NCBI RefSeq assembly: GCF_000482465.1 | Contig: NZ_KI519420.1 | Coordinates: 462,197 to 526,196 of the forward strand | From: Runella limosa DSM 17973 | GTDB lineage: Bacteria; Bacteroidota; Bacteroidia; Cytophagales; Spirosomataceae | Reading direction: 5' to 3' | DNA: 64,000 nt | Shown: positions 1 to 9,236 of the stretch, piece after piece | How positions within the stretch are numbered: the stretch's first letter is position 1 | Layout: the number at the start of each line of letters is the position of its first letter | Notes under the pieces: model-generated | The model's database searches: none | The model's input: the letters and a program-made list of their open reading frames with translations, nothing else | What the model was told of the DNA's origin: nothing | Position numbers and translations under genes: made by a program

Positions 1-1916
1 TACTTTCGGTGATGGCTGCTGCTTATGCAGTTTATCACGGGCCAGAAGGTTTAAAAAGCATTGCTTCAAAAATCCAAGGCTTAACGAAAGCATTTGCCGA
101 TGCTATTTCAGAAATGGGTTACGAAGTAACGACGCAAAATTACTTCGATACGGTGACGGTCAATGTTCGTAATGCAGAGCAGCTTGAAGAAGAGTCTCGT
201 AAGCGTGGTATCAATTTGCGTTTCAACGCTAATGGTTCGGTAGGAGTATCGTTTGACGAAGCGAAAACATTTGCCAACTTGATTGAATTGTTGGATTTGT
301 TTGCAACGGCATCGGGTGAAGGTATCGAAATGAGCATCCCTGATGAAGTAGAGGTATCGTTACCTGCTAATTTGACTCGTCAGTCGGCCTACTTGACGCA
401 TCCCGTATTCAGCAACTATCATACGGAGCACGACATGCTTCGCTACTTGAAGTCGTTGGAAAACAAAGATTTATCGTTGGTTCACTCGATGATTTCGTTG
501 GGAAGCTGTACGATGAAACTCAACGCTACGGCCGAAATGATTCCAGTGACTTGGCCAGAGTTTGGTAAAATGCACCCATTTGCTCCTACGTTCCAAACGG
601 AAGGGTATCAGCTGTTGTTCAAGCACTTAAACGATTGGTTGTGCGAAATCACAGGTTTTGCCGCCATGTCGCTTCAGCCAAACTCGGGAGCGCAAGGTGA
701 ATACGCTGGTTTATTGACGATTCGTGCCTATCACGAAGCGCGCGGAGAAAGTCACCGCAACGTGGCCTTGATTCCGTCGTCGGCGCACGGTACCAATCCA
801 GCTTCAGCGGTAATGGCAGGGATGAAGGTCGTCGTGACGAAGTGTGACGAGCGCGGAAACATTGACGTAGAAGACTTAAAAGCGAAAGCCGAACAATACA
901 GCAACGAACTCTCGTGTTTGATGGTGACGTATCCGTCAACCCACGGGGTGTTTGAGGAAAGCATTATTGATATTTGTTCACTTATCCACAGTCACGGTGG
1001 ACAAGTGTATATGGATGGTGCAAACATGAACGCCCAAGTAGGGCTTACGAGTCCTGCGACCATTGGAGCGGATGTTTGTCACCTCAATTTGCACAAAACA
1101 TTCTGTATCCCTCACGGTGGTGGTGGACCAGGGATGGGGCCTATCGGCGTAGCAGCACACTTAGTGCCGCATTTGCCAGGGCATGTTAATAGCCCCCTAA
1201 CCGCAGCGGCGGATCGCCCCAATGGGGGAATTAACAACCCCCTCATTGGAGACAAGAGGGCTGGAGCCGTTTCTGCCGCGCCTTACGGCTCGGCAAGCAT
1301 TCTGACTATTTCGCACGCTTACATCGCTATGATGGGAGGCGAAGGATTGACGAATGCGACCAAAATGGCCATCACAAACGCCAACTACATCAAGCAACGC
1401 TTGTCGGCTGAAGGGCAATTTGAAATTTTGTACACGGGAACTAACGGACGTTGTGCTCACGAAATGATTGTGGACTGTCGCCCGTTTAAAGCAGCTGGTA
1501 TTGAGGCCGAAGACCTCGCTAAGCGTTTGATGGATTATGGTTTTCACTCACCAACCTTGTCGTTCCCAGTAGCAGGTACGTTGATGATTGAGCCAACCGA
1601 ATCAGAATCAAAAGCCGAATTAGACCGTTTCTGCGACGCACTGTTGAGCATCCGTGCCGAAATCCGTGAAGTGGAAGAAGGCGTGGCCGACAAAGCAAAT
1701 AACGTGTTGAAAAATGCCCCACATACGGTTCGCACCGCGTTGACCGAAAACTGGGATCGCCCTTACAGTCGCGAGAAAGCAGTTTTTCCATTGCCTCATT
1801 TGCGTTTCAATAAGTTTTGGCCAAGTGTAAGCCGTATTGATTCGGCTTACGGAGACCGTAACTTGGTTTGTGCGTGTATTCCAGTGGAAGAATATGCACA
1901 AGCAGAGGCGCAATAA
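1..1916 (+). CDS. gcvP: Glycine dehydrogenase (decarboxylating), P-protein of the glycine cleavage system; 5' end outside window
   Basis: The PLP-dependent P-protein decarboxylates glycine and passes the aminomethyl group to the lipoyl H-protein. The frame is open from base 3, so the true start lies upstream and roughly the last two thirds of the usual ~960 residues are present. The PLP lysine lies in the LNLHKTF motif (Lys codon 1095-1097), followed by the glycine-rich [15 protein letters not shown] stretch; [11 protein letters not shown] and the [11 protein letters not shown] motif are also typical. Between GHV and [10 protein letters not shown] the protein has about 26 residues where the E. 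coli protein, recalled from memory, has about 13. This extra loop coincides with a palindromic DNA element (1186-1267) and keeps the frame. The gene ends in a strong terminator. The identification is secure. Confidence 0.97.
   Translation, partial: LSVMAAAYAVYHGPEGLKSIASKIQGLTKAFADAISEMGYEVTTQNYFDTVTVNVRNAEQLEEESRKRGINLRFNANGSVGVSFDEAKTFANLIELLDLFATASGEGIEMSIPDEVEVSLPANLTRQSAYLTHPVFSNYHTEHDMLRYLKSLENKDLSLVHSMISLGSCTMKLNATAEMIPVTWPEFGKMHPFAPTFQTEGYQLLFKHLNDWLCEITGFAAMSLQPNSGAQGEYAGLLTIRAYHEARGESHRNVALIPSSAHGTNPASAVMAGMKVVVTKCDERGNIDVEDLKAKAEQYSNELSCLMVTYPSTHGVFEESIIDICSLIHSHGGQVYMDGANMNAQVGLTSPATIGADVCHLNLHKTFCIPHGGGGPGMGPIGVAAHLVPHLPGHVNSPLTAAADRPNGGINNPLIGDKRAGAVSAAPYGSASILTISHAYIAMMGGEGLTNATKMAITNANYIKQRLSAEGQFEILYTGTNGRCAHEMIVDCRPFKAAGIEAEDLAKRLMDYGFHSPTLSFPVAGTLMIEPTESESKAELDRFCDALLSIRAEIREVEEGVADKANNVLKNAPHTVRTALTENWDRPYSREKAVFPLPHLRFNKFWPSVSRIDSAYGDRNLVCACIPVEEYAQAEAQ
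1186..1267. repeat. Palindromic repeat element inserted in frame in gcvP
   Basis: The outer arms AGCCCCCT (1191-1198) and AGAGGGCT (1255-1262) are inverted with one mismatch. The inner arms CCCCAATGGGGG (1217-1228) and CCCCCTCATTGG (1238-1249) are inverted with small differences. The C/G-block composition is like intergenic palindromes of Cytophagales and unlike the flanking gcvP codons. It encodes a loop of about 26 residues rich in N, P, G and A without a stop. The exact edges are uncertain. Confidence 0.6.
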
Positions 1917-1937
1917 TAAATTCATAAGTTATTGAAA

Positions 1938-1978
1938 AATAAGGCTTTCGGTTTATTCGAAAGCCTTATTTTTTTTAT
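1938..1978 (+). terminator. Rho-independent terminator of gcvP
   Basis: The perfect 13-bp stem AATAAGGCTTTCG / CGAAAGCCTTATT (1938-1950 and 1958-1970), with a 7-nt loop, is followed by a T-rich run. Confidence 0.9.
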
Positions 1979-2090
1979 TGAGCATATTTTTGTTTAATTT
2001 TTTTTAGTAAAAGTTAAACAATTTGCCTTGCACAAAAAGTTATATGGGTGTTTTTAAACAATTATCTACACTTATAAACTTTTTAAAACC

Positions 2091-3050
2091 ATGAACATCT
2101 ATTGGAAAACGCTCAAAACAGCTTCATTGGCATTGACAGTTTTAGTAAGTAGCCTCTTTCTAGTGAGCTGTGAGAAAGACGAACCCACTTCAAACACCAT
2201 TACAGATGTAGTTCTTCAAAACAATGACTTCACAATTTTAAGAGCGGCGGTGACTCGCGCTGGACTAGCGGATGCGTTGCGGGGAGGTGCCCTAACGGTT
2301 TTTGCGCCCAATGATGCAGCCTTTACCGCGTCAGGTCTCGACCTCGCTACGGTGAACAGCCTAGACGTAAATACACTTAAAGCGGTATTGCAGTACCACG
2401 TATTGGCAACAAAAAATCTTTCTACCGACCTTCCAACGGCAAGTAACACGGAAGTAACAACCTTGAGTGGAGCGAAAGCCTACGTTACCAAAGGTACTGC
2501 TGGGGTGTCTATCAACGGCGCTAGAGTGATTGCGGCCGACGTAGCTGCTGACAACGGGGTCATTCACGTTATCAATCGCGTATTGTTACCGCCAGCGGGT
2601 AATCTTCTCCAAGTTGCTCAAGGAAATACAAACTTTACGTTTTTGGTAGCGGCGCTTAACAAAGTGATTCAAGCAAACCCAGCAGTGGGAGCAACGGTTA
2701 CGGCGGTCTTGACTGGTAGCTCACCGTACACAGTATTTGCTCCTACAAACGCAGCATTTCAAGCCACACCTTTTAACAGCATAGAAGCGATTAATGCCGC
2801 TAGTGGCGCAACTTTAACCACTTTGACTAACGTATTGCTTGCTCACGTCGTGGCTGGCCGAGTATTTTCTACCAATCTTGTAGCAGGCACAGTTGCTTCG
2901 GCAGGTCAAGCTCCACTTACTGTGACATTGGGCTCGACAGTGCAGGTACGTGGCGCTGGCAACGGAACAAACAATGCCACCGTGACTTCGGCCGATGTGG
3001 TAGCAACCAATGGCGTAATTCACGTCATCGACCGTGTGATACTACCGTAA
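2091..3050 (+). CDS. Fasciclin (FAS1) domain lipoprotein, two FAS1 repeats
   Basis: A 319-residue exported protein. The N-terminus has a basic start, a hydrophobic stretch and the lipobox LVSC near residue 27, so it is probably a lipid-anchored envelope protein. Two FAS1 domains follow, about residues 40-160 and 170-318. Each ends with the family signature: NGVIHVINRVLLP in the first and NGVIHVIDRVILP in the second, with LTVFAPNDAAF and YTVFAPTNAAF inside. FAS1 domains generally mediate adhesion or matrix contacts; the ligand here is unknown. It is monocistronic, with the gcvP terminator upstream and a separate CBS gene downstream. Confidence 0.9.
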   Translation: MNIYWKTLKTASLALTVLVSSLFLVSCEKDEPTSNTITDVVLQNNDFTILRAAVTRAGLADALRGGALTVFAPNDAAFTASGLDLATVNSLDVNTLKAVLQYHVLATKNLSTDLPTASNTEVTTLSGAKAYVTKGTAGVSINGARVIAADVAADNGVIHVINRVLLPPAGNLLQVAQGNTNFTFLVAALNKVIQANPAVGATVTAVLTGSSPYTVFAPTNAAFQATPFNSIEAINAASGATLTTLTNVLLAHVVAGRVFSTNLVAGTVASAGQAPLTVTLGSTVQVRGAGNGTNNATVTSADVVATNGVIHVIDRVILP

Positions 3051-3159
3051 GCGATTTTTCGGAAACATGATTAAAAGCAGTGTAAAACGGTAGCATTGGT
3101 CATAAAGGTTCTGCCAGAAAGAGGGTACTATTGGGCATCACAATCAATCAATCCTCCCA

Positions 3160-3576
3160 ATGAAAAGAAGAGAACCAATTTCGCACATTATGACCAAAAA
3201 CGTGGCTACTGTTCAAGTTTCTGACGATTTGCATGATGTTATTGACTTAGTAAAGAAAAACCACATTCGACACGTTCCAGTTTTGGAAGGACACGACGTG
3301 GTGGGAATCATTAGCAGTACCGATATTAATCGTTTGACCTTCAGTTCTTTGTTTGAAAACCAAGAAGGTGCCGATGAAGCCATTTTGGAGATGTTGAGTA
3401 TTTCACAAGTAATGACCCAAAAACCTCGTACGGTAGAGGCAGCTTTGAGTATTAAAGAAGTGGCAGAAATTCTAGCTTCGGAAGAATACCACGCCTTGCC
3501 CGTTATCGAAAATGGCCAACTCGTTGGAATTGTGACCACTACGGATGTTATTAAGTACTTATTGGAACAATACTAG
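3160..3576 (+). CDS. CBS domain-pair protein
   Basis: A 138-residue soluble protein made almost entirely of two CBS motifs. The first covers about residues 8-60 (IMTKNVATVQVSDDL, HVPVLEGHDVVGIISSTDI) and the second about 82-138 (VMTQKPRTVEAALSI, ALPVIENGQLVGIVTTTDV). Stand-alone CBS pairs bind adenine nucleotides and act as regulatory modules; no partner is encoded next to it. The ATG at 3160 opens the first motif with no room for another domain. A hairpin terminator follows within about 20 nt. Confidence 0.92.
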   Translation: MKRREPISHIMTKNVATVQVSDDLHDVIDLVKKNHIRHVPVLEGHDVVGIISSTDINRLTFSSLFENQEGADEAILEMLSISQVMTQKPRTVEAALSIKEVAEILASEEYHALPVIENGQLVGIVTTTDVIKYLLEQY

Positions 3577-3597
3577 CAGTCAATAAAACATTCTTTC

Positions 3598-3639
3598 AAT
3601 CGGAGCGGTTTGTCAAGAGACAAATTGCTCCGATTTTTT
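3598..3639 (+). terminator. Rho-independent terminator of the CBS gene
   Basis: The stem AATCGGAGC (3598-3606) / GCTCCGATT (3627-3635) can be extended inward by GTTTGTC pairing with GACAAAT, and is followed by six T. Confidence 0.85.
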
Positions 3640-3694
3640 GTTATAACCCCAAAACTCACCTCAGCGATTGTTAGTATATCGGAGCCGTTTTCCC

Positions 3695-3702
3695 TATTTT
3701 TG
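3695..3702 (+). promoter_or_regulatory. Candidate -7 promoter element for uvrA
   Basis: TATTTTTG matches the Bacteroidota -7 consensus TAnnTTTG. A start site about 6 nt downstream falls near 3708, which makes the in-frame TTG at 3709 unlikely as start codon and supports the ATG at 3724. No convincing -33 TTTG lies at the usual distance. Confidence 0.45.
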
Positions 3703-3723
3703 TGAGTTTTGCAAACCAGCCCA

Positions 3724-6700
3724 ATGAATCAAACTACAAGTAATCCGACTGATTTATCTCCTGATTTTGAAGGACTAGACCCCAAGAAATTTATCCTTAT
3801 CAAAGGTGCAAGAGTCAATAACCTCAAAAATATTGATGTTGCCATTCCACGAAACAAACTCGTAGTTGTGACGGGCGTATCGGGCTCAGGAAAGTCTTCC
3901 TTAGCTTTTGATACACTCTTTGCCGAAGGCCAACGCATGTACGTCGAAAGCTTGAGCAGCTACGCCCGTCAGTTTTTGGGAAGAATGGAAAAACCCGAAG
4001 TGGACTACATCAAGGGAATCTCGCCTGCGGTCGCCATTGAACAAAAAGTCAATACACGGAATCCACGCTCAACGGTGGGCACTACCACCGAAATCTACGA
4101 TTATTTGAAATTGCTTTTTGCCCGAATTGGAGTAACTCATTCGCCCGTTTCGGGGGAAGTGGTTCGTAAAGATACCGTTACCGACGTGGTCAATTACCTC
4201 ATGGGCCACGAGGAAGGGACGCGGGCAATGGTTTTGGCACCGCTTATCATCAAAGAAAATCGTACGCTCGAACAAGAATTAACCATTCTACTTTCCAAAG
4301 GCTACACGCGAATCGTGGTCAATGACGAAACACGTTCGATAGAGGAGCTATTGGAGGAAGGTAATGTTGAGGGAGTTTTGGAGGGAACGGAGTTATTTAT
4401 TTTGGTGGATCGAGCAGCCATTAAGCACGAGGATGAAGATACACTATTCCGTCTTTCGGATTCGGTGCAAACGGCCTTTTTTGAAGGAGAAGGGCTGTGT
4501 TGGATAAAAGTCGTCGGTGGCGAAAAACGTTCGTTTTCTGATAAGTTTGAATTGGATGGGCTAAAATTTGAAGAGCCGAGCGTCAACCTCTTTAGCTTTA
4601 ATAATCCTTATGGGGCTTGCAAGCGCTGCGAAGGTTTTGGAAAAGTACTGGGCTTAGACCCCGAACTGGTTATCCCCGACAAAAACCTTTCGGTATTTGA
4701 AGGAGCAATTGCCCCCTGGCGCTCCGAAAAAATGAGCGAATGGCAGGCTCCTTTGTTGCGTCACGGCATCCGTTTTGATTTCCCGATTCACCGTGCTTAT
4801 AAAGATTTGACCGAAGAACAAAAAACATTACTCTGGACGGGAAATAGCTATTTTGAAGGTCTAACGGCTTTTTTCGACCATTTAGAATCGCAAACCCACA
4901 AAGTGCAGTACCGCGTGATGCTATCGAGGTATCGCGGGCGAACAAACTGCCCCGAATGTCGGGGCTCACGCTTGCGTCAAGATGCTAGTTACGTCAAAAT
5001 AAATGGTACATCTATCACCGATTTGGTTTTGATGCCGATTTCGGAAGTACTGCAATTTTTCAAAAAACTAACCATTCCCGATTTCCAGTATGGCGTAGCC
5101 AAACGAATTTTGATTGAAATTGAAAACCGTTTGGAATATATGAATCGGGTAGGATTGGGGTATTTGACCCTCAATCGCCTCACCAACTCACTTTCGGGGG
5201 GTGAATTTCAACGGATTAAGTTGGCGACTTCGCTGGGGAGTGCATTGGTGGGTTCGATGTACATTTTGGATGAACCAAGCATTGGTCTTCACCCCCGTGA
5301 TACCCGAAAGTTGGTAAGTGTGCTGGAGTCATTGCGCGATATGGGAAATACAGTGATTGTGGTCGAGCACGAAGAAGAAGTCATGCGCGCCGCCGACCAA
5401 ATCATCGACATCGGCCCAGATGCAGGAAATTTGGGCGGAGAAGTGGTTTGGCAGGGAAGTTGGGAGGAGATTCTCAACCCCACCCCTAACCCCTCCCCTG
5501 TTAGGGAGGGGGATGGTCTTTCTGATAATCCTTCTTATGGACGTCCGTTTTATCATAGTTCTCCAGAAACATGGAAGTCAATAAAAGAGGACGTTCGTCA
5601 AAATCGTAAAAATCCAACGAGGGCTGAGGAGACACTCTGGGAGTATTTACGAAAAGAGCAATTAGGTGTTAAATTTCGTCGCCAGCATTCCATTGAAAAA
5701 TATATTGCTGATTTTGTTTGTCTTGAGAAACAGCTTATTATCGAATTAGATGGTGAAGTGCACAATCAACAGGTAGATTATGATGTTATTCGTACAAAGC
5801 ACCTTCAAGAATTAGGATTTAAAGTGATACGCTTTCAAAATGAAGAAGTTTTTGAGAGTATAGAAAAGGTTTTAAGCAAAATCAGAGAGGAATTAAGTAG
5901 TTCAAGTACTAATTCAGTTTTAAAAGAGCAAAAAGATGTTTTTCAAGAGAATGAAGGAAAGGATATCACAACCCCTCCCTTACAGGGGAGGGGCAGGGGT
6001 GGGGTTGTATCCCACACCATCGACTTCCTCACAGGCCGCGACAAAGTGCCCGTCCCCACCTTCCGACGGAAAGCGACGCATTGGTTGGAGTTGACGGGAG
6101 CCAAAGAAAATAACCTGAAAGACGTGGACGTGAAATTTCCGTTAGGAACGCTCACGGTGGTAACGGGGGTGTCGGGTTCGGGGAAATCTACGTTGATTCG
6201 GAAGATTTTATTCCCCGCCTTGGCTCGCGTAAAAGGAGAGTACAACGAAGATGCAGGCAAATACGCCAACCTGACGGGAAGCGTTGAGCGCATTGACAAC
6301 CTAGAAATGGTGGACCAGAATCCGATTGGAAAATCCTCTCGTTCCAATCCCGTTACGTACATCAAAGCCTATGACTACATTCGCCAAATGATGAGTGATG
6401 TGCCTTTGGCCAAAGCGCGGGGGTATAAGCCATCCCATTTTTCATTTAACGTGGAAGGTGGGCGCTGCGAAACGTGCCAAGGCGAAGGCCAAGTAAAAAT
6501 TGAAATGCAGTTCATGGCCGATATTTACCTTAAATGTGAAGGCTGTAGCGGAAAGCGTTTCAAACAAGAAGTACTCGATGTCCGTTATCAACGTCCCGAT
6601 GGAAACTCGGCCGATATTTCGGATATTTTAAATATGACGATTGACGAAGCCATTGATTTCTTCCAGCAAGAAGAACCTAAATTGGCCGAACGTCTTCAAC

Positions 6701-7101
6701 CTTTGAAAGATGTGGGGCTTGGTTACATCAAGTTGGGACAATCGTCCAATACCTTATCAGGAGGCGAAGCGCAGCGGGTGAAATTGGCCTTCTTCTTGAG
6801 TAAATCCAATCCAAATCAAGGGCGTTCATTGTTTATTTTTGACGAACCTACCACGGGACTCCATTTTCACGACATTCAAAAATTGTTAAAATCCATCAAT
6901 GCGCTGGTTAATCAGGGAGATACGGTGATTGTCATTGAGCACAACGTCGAAGTGATTAAATCGGCCGATTGGATTATTGATTTGGGGCCTGAAGGGGGCG
7001 ATAAAGGCGGCTACATTACGTTTGCGGGTACGCCCGAGAGTATGCTGGCGCTGGAAAATAACTACACGGCTGAGTTTTTGAAGCTGAAAATGAATCCATA
7101 A
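3724..7101 (+). CDS. uvrA: Excinuclease ABC subunit A with an in-frame DUF559 nuclease insertion between its two halves
   Basis: UvrA is the damage-sensing ATPase of nucleotide excision repair. From the ATG at 3724 it has 1125 residues against the usual ~940-950. The core is intact: Walker [10 protein letters not shown] and [12 protein letters not shown] signatures [12 protein letters not shown] and [12 protein letters not shown], and zinc-finger cysteine pairs including CPEC and CETC...CEGC. About residues 585-761 are foreign. A proline-rich stretch leads into a DUF559 (Vsr-like, PD-(D/E)XK fold) domain with [46 protein letters not shown] cut here to its key parts YIADF and ELDG, and [12 protein letters not shown]; a basic glycine-rich stretch closes it. 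Removing it gives a normal UvrA of about 948 residues. The insertion sits in the linker after the first ATPase half (GSWEEIL) and before SHTIDFLTG, so both ATPases may still fold. No intein splice residues are seen. Convergent with the next gene. Confidence 0.96.
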   Translation: MNQTTSNPTDLSPDFEGLDPKKFILIKGARVNNLKNIDVAIPRNKLVVVTGVSGSGKSSLAFDTLFAEGQRMYVESLSSYARQFLGRMEKPEVDYIKGISPAVAIEQKVNTRNPRSTVGTTTEIYDYLKLLFARIGVTHSPVSGEVVRKDTVTDVVNYLMGHEEGTRAMVLAPLIIKENRTLEQELTILLSKGYTRIVVNDETRSIEELLEEGNVEGVLEGTELFILVDRAAIKHEDEDTLFRLSDSVQTAFFEGEGLCWIKVVGGEKRSFSDKFELDGLKFEEPSVNLFSFNNPYGACKRCEGFGKVLGLDPELVIPDKNLSVFEGAIAPWRSEKMSEWQAPLLRHGIRFDFPIHRAYKDLTEEQKTLLWTGNSYFEGLTAFFDHLESQTHKVQYRVMLSRYRGRTNCPECRGSRLRQDASYVKINGTSITDLVLMPISEVLQFFKKLTIPDFQYGVAKRILIEIENRLEYMNRVGLGYLTLNRLTNSLSGGEFQRIKLATSLGSALVGSMYILDEPSIGLHPRDTRKLVSVLESLRDMGNTVIVVEHEEEVMRAADQIIDIGPDAGNLGGEVVWQGSWEEILNPTPNPSPVREGDGLSDNPSYGRPFYHSSPETWKSIKEDVRQNRKNPTRAEETLWEYLRKEQLGVKFRRQHSIEKYIADFVCLEKQLIIELDGEVHNQQVDYDVIRTKHLQELGFKVIRFQNEEVFESIEKVLSKIREELSSSSTNSVLKEQKDVFQENEGKDITTPPLQGRGRGGVVSHTIDFLTGRDKVPVPTFRRKATHWLELTGAKENNLKDVDVKFPLGTLTVVTGVSGSGKSTLIRKILFPALARVKGEYNEDAGKYANLTGSVERIDNLEMVDQNPIGKSSRSNPVTYIKAYDYIRQMMSDVPLAKARGYKPSHFSFNVEGGRCETCQGEGQVKIEMQFMADIYLKCEGCSGKRFKQEVLDVRYQRPDGNSADISDILNMTIDEAIDFFQQEEPKLAERLQPLKDVGLGYIKLGQSSNTLSGGEAQRVKLAFFLSKSNPNQGRSLFIFDEPTTGLHFHDIQKLLKSINALVNQGDTVIVIEHNVEVIKSADWIIDLGPEGGDKGGYITFAGTPESMLALENNYTAEFLKLKMNP
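5477..6006 (+). mobile_element. TIR-flanked DUF559 endonuclease element inside uvrA
   Basis: The left end is AACCCCACCCCTAACCCC continuing to 5512. The right end (about 5970-6006) read in reverse complement begins AACCCCACCCCTGCCCC, so the two are inverted repeats of about 36 bp with few differences. Each end is itself a hairpin (CCCCTCCC / GGGAGGGG). The interior is visibly more AT-rich than the uvrA flanks and encodes a complete DUF559 domain in the uvrA frame, with no Met, ATG or TTG start of its own. No transposase is present and no clear target duplication was found. Boundaries are accurate to a few bases. Confidence 0.75.
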
Positions 7102-7107
7102 AACGGG

Positions 7108-7893
7108 TTAGGGCTGTTTATTAGCTTCTAATTGCTGATAAACGTCTTGAAAGTCACGCCCTTCACGAAGGTGCTTGATGAGAACGGGGATGGCAGGTTG
7201 TCCTGCGGCGGCCAGCCAACGAGACACTTCCATTCCCGAAGTCATGTAGGCCAACATAACACGGCCTTCGGGACCCGTAAAAAATCCACGCATTGAGCTA
7301 ATTTCGGTAAGCGCGAGGGTTACTTGCCCACCGCTCGAAATATAATCACATTCATCTTTGTAATCTAAGTAGCGCTGGGCGGGAGGTTTATTTTCTACAA
7401 AACGATAATCAACCATCAAGGCAAGCCCTTCGTTGAACCACTGCGGAATTTGTTGGGTGGTTTTCCACCAACCGAGCCGTGTAAAAAGTTCATCGTGACA
7501 CATTTCGTGCGCGATGACATCGGTATTGATACCGTCCAAATTGAGTACCACATAAGAAGCTCCCCACGGTGTTCCGATACTACAGCCCGCTCCTTCGTCG
7601 CTGTGGCAATATTTCGCATATTCTTGCGGGTCGTAGCAAACAATGATTGTCGGTTTCCCTTGTCGGCCGCCCCAAAAGCTGTGGATTCGTTTTTCTGCCT
7701 CAGCCACTACTTTTTGGGCGTATTGGTGATGTTTGGCAGAGGATTTGGGACTGACGTAGAAGTGAGCGTTGAGTGCTTTAAAATCAGAAAAACTGACCCA
7801 TTGGCAATGCCAAACCTGCGGAAACAAGACAAAATAACTGATAAGGCCAGCCGCCAGTCCCCCAATAATCCAGAATAAGTATCGCTTGAGCAT
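7108..7893 (-). CDS. Membrane-anchored gluzincin-type zinc metalloprotease, uncharacterised
   Basis: 261 residues with an N-terminal transmembrane segment (about residues 5-25) and a presumably periplasmic remainder. The zinc motif HEMCH lies in VIAHEMCHDELFTRLG, and about 20 residues on PQWFNEGLALMVD supplies the third, glutamate ligand. This is the arrangement of the M1/gluzincin group seen in many small bacterial peptidases. Substrate unknown. It lies 27 nt downstream of rnd on the same strand, so the two are probably co-transcribed, and it converges with uvrA with only 6 nt between the stop codons. Confidence 0.75.
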   Translation of the reverse strand: MLKRYLFWIIGGLAAGLISYFVLFPQVWHCQWVSFSDFKALNAHFYVSPKSSAKHHQYAQKVVAEAEKRIHSFWGGRQGKPTIIVCYDPQEYAKYCHSDEGAGCSIGTPWGASYVVLNLDGINTDVIAHEMCHDELFTRLGWWKTTQQIPQWFNEGLALMVDYRFVENKPPAQRYLDYKDECDYISSGGQVTLALTEISSMRGFFTGPEGRVMLAYMTSGMEVSRWLAAAGQPAIPVLIKHLREGRDFQDVYQQLEANKQP

Positions 7894-7920
7894 ATTAGAC
7901 GTGGTTAGGGAGACAGGCTG

Positions 7921-9072
7921 TTAGCCAAAAGCGGAAATATCAATCGAAAGTGCCGAAGCAGCCTCTCGGATGATGGTTTGCTGAAACGGCGGGCCAATGT
8001 CGGTCAGTTTTAATTCTCCCCCAATAAGGGTACTAATGACCTCATTACTGAGAATGTAAGGAACAAAAAGCGACCCGTATTTTTCTTCAATCCAACGCTT
8101 CATGGGAAGAAAAGTGCCTTCACGCAGGGCATTACTTCGGGTGGCTCGTTGCTGCATTTCGGCAAATTCTTGCGGGCTGGGTTTTACCCTTTCGTGCAAA
8201 AGTTGGCGCTTCGTTCCCTCGGTTTTGGCTTGGTGAATAACTTGTTTGAGTTGGTCCACTGCCCAAGGTGTTTGCATACGAGGATTTAATCCTTTTAACT
8301 GTAGCCAGTTGGTGAGCGTTGTTGGGTCAATGAGGATTTGGTGTACTTGAGCATCGGTAAGTATTTGGTAAGTTGGCTTTCCAAAACGGCGCGCTTGCTC
8401 ATCGCGAAAACGATATAATTCACTTAAAATATGTTGGTCAAACGGGCTAAAATCGCGCTGTTCTTTGGGGCTCAAAAACGTATTACGTGTTTTGGGAACG
8501 TAGCTTTTATTTTCCAAAAATGCCATACTTTGTTGAAACCACTCCCAGCGTCCTTGCTGCTGAAGGCGTTCCGTTAATTTGTCGCGAAGTTCAAGGAGAT
8601 AAATGACATCATTGGCCGCGTAGTCAAGCTGCATATCGGAGAGCGGGCGTTTCAGCCAATTGCTCTGCTGCTTTTTCTTGCTCGACTCAATACCCAACAC
8701 TTCGCCCAACACACTTGCCAAACCAATTTTTTCAAAACAAAGCAGCTTCGTGGCTACACTGGTATCGAAGATATTACGGGGAGAGCATCCGTGAAGATAA
8801 AGCAGACGAAAATCCTCGCCACTGTCGTGGATTACTTTTTCGACCGCTGGGTTTTCAATCACGCGCCATAGCGCCGACAAGTCTTTTACCTCAAAGGGAT
8901 CAATCAAATAACACGCATCGGAGGTAGCTACTTGAAACAAACAAAGGGTAAAGCCATAGGCATAATGATTGTTATCAAATTCAGTATCAATCGCTATGGC
9001 TGGGAAGTGGTTTAATCGCTCTACGACACGCTCAAACTCCGCCTGTGTATGAATAAAAATGGGACTCGACAT
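7921..9072 (-). CDS. rnd: Ribonuclease D-type 3'-5' exonuclease
   Basis: 383 residues. RNase D trims 3' ends of tRNA precursors and other structured RNAs. The DEDDy exonuclease motifs are visible: AIDTEFDNN (Exo I), VIHDSGEDFRLLYLHG (Exo II) and YAANDVIYLLELRD (Exo III, with the tyrosine). A helical HRDC-like region follows from about residue 215 (SELYRFRDEQARRFGKPTYQILTD). The length is normal for the family. It is divergent from clpB across about 165 nt and is the first gene of a probable pair with the downstream metalloprotease. Confidence 0.93.
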   Translation of the reverse strand: MSSPIFIHTQAEFERVVERLNHFPAIAIDTEFDNNHYAYGFTLCLFQVATSDACYLIDPFEVKDLSALWRVIENPAVEKVIHDSGEDFRLLYLHGCSPRNIFDTSVATKLLCFEKIGLASVLGEVLGIESSKKKQQSNWLKRPLSDMQLDYAANDVIYLLELRDKLTERLQQQGRWEWFQQSMAFLENKSYVPKTRNTFLSPKEQRDFSPFDQHILSELYRFRDEQARRFGKPTYQILTDAQVHQILIDPTTLTNWLQLKGLNPRMQTPWAVDQLKQVIHQAKTEGTKRQLLHERVKPSPQEFAEMQQRATRSNALREGTFLPMKRWIEEKYGSLFVPYILSNEVISTLIGGELKLTDIGPPFQQTIIREAASALSIDISAFG

Positions 9073-9236
9073 AGTGCCAAAATTACGAATAAATCCGCCA
9101 TTTTGTCTATAATTTTTGATTTAACGGGCAAAATGATGCCAAAATTTCCGCTTTTTTGCATCGGCACGACAATTGATAAATCATTGTCAACAAACCAATT
9201 AACCAACAGCAGAACCCGTGCACAAGCACCGAAGCC

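Noticed and set aside
3709..3723. TTG start five codons upstream of uvrA
   Set aside because: It falls at or before the transcription start implied by the TATTTTTG box; the ATG at 3724 is the ordinary choice.
5477..6006. Intein in UvrA
   Set aside because: No N-terminal Cys/Ser, no HN-Cys/Ser end and no splicing-domain motifs; the insertion replaces nothing essential and need not splice.
7450..7878. 142-residue plus-strand ORF opposite the metalloprotease
   Set aside because: It is the antisense of a gene with clear zinc-site motifs; no features of its own.
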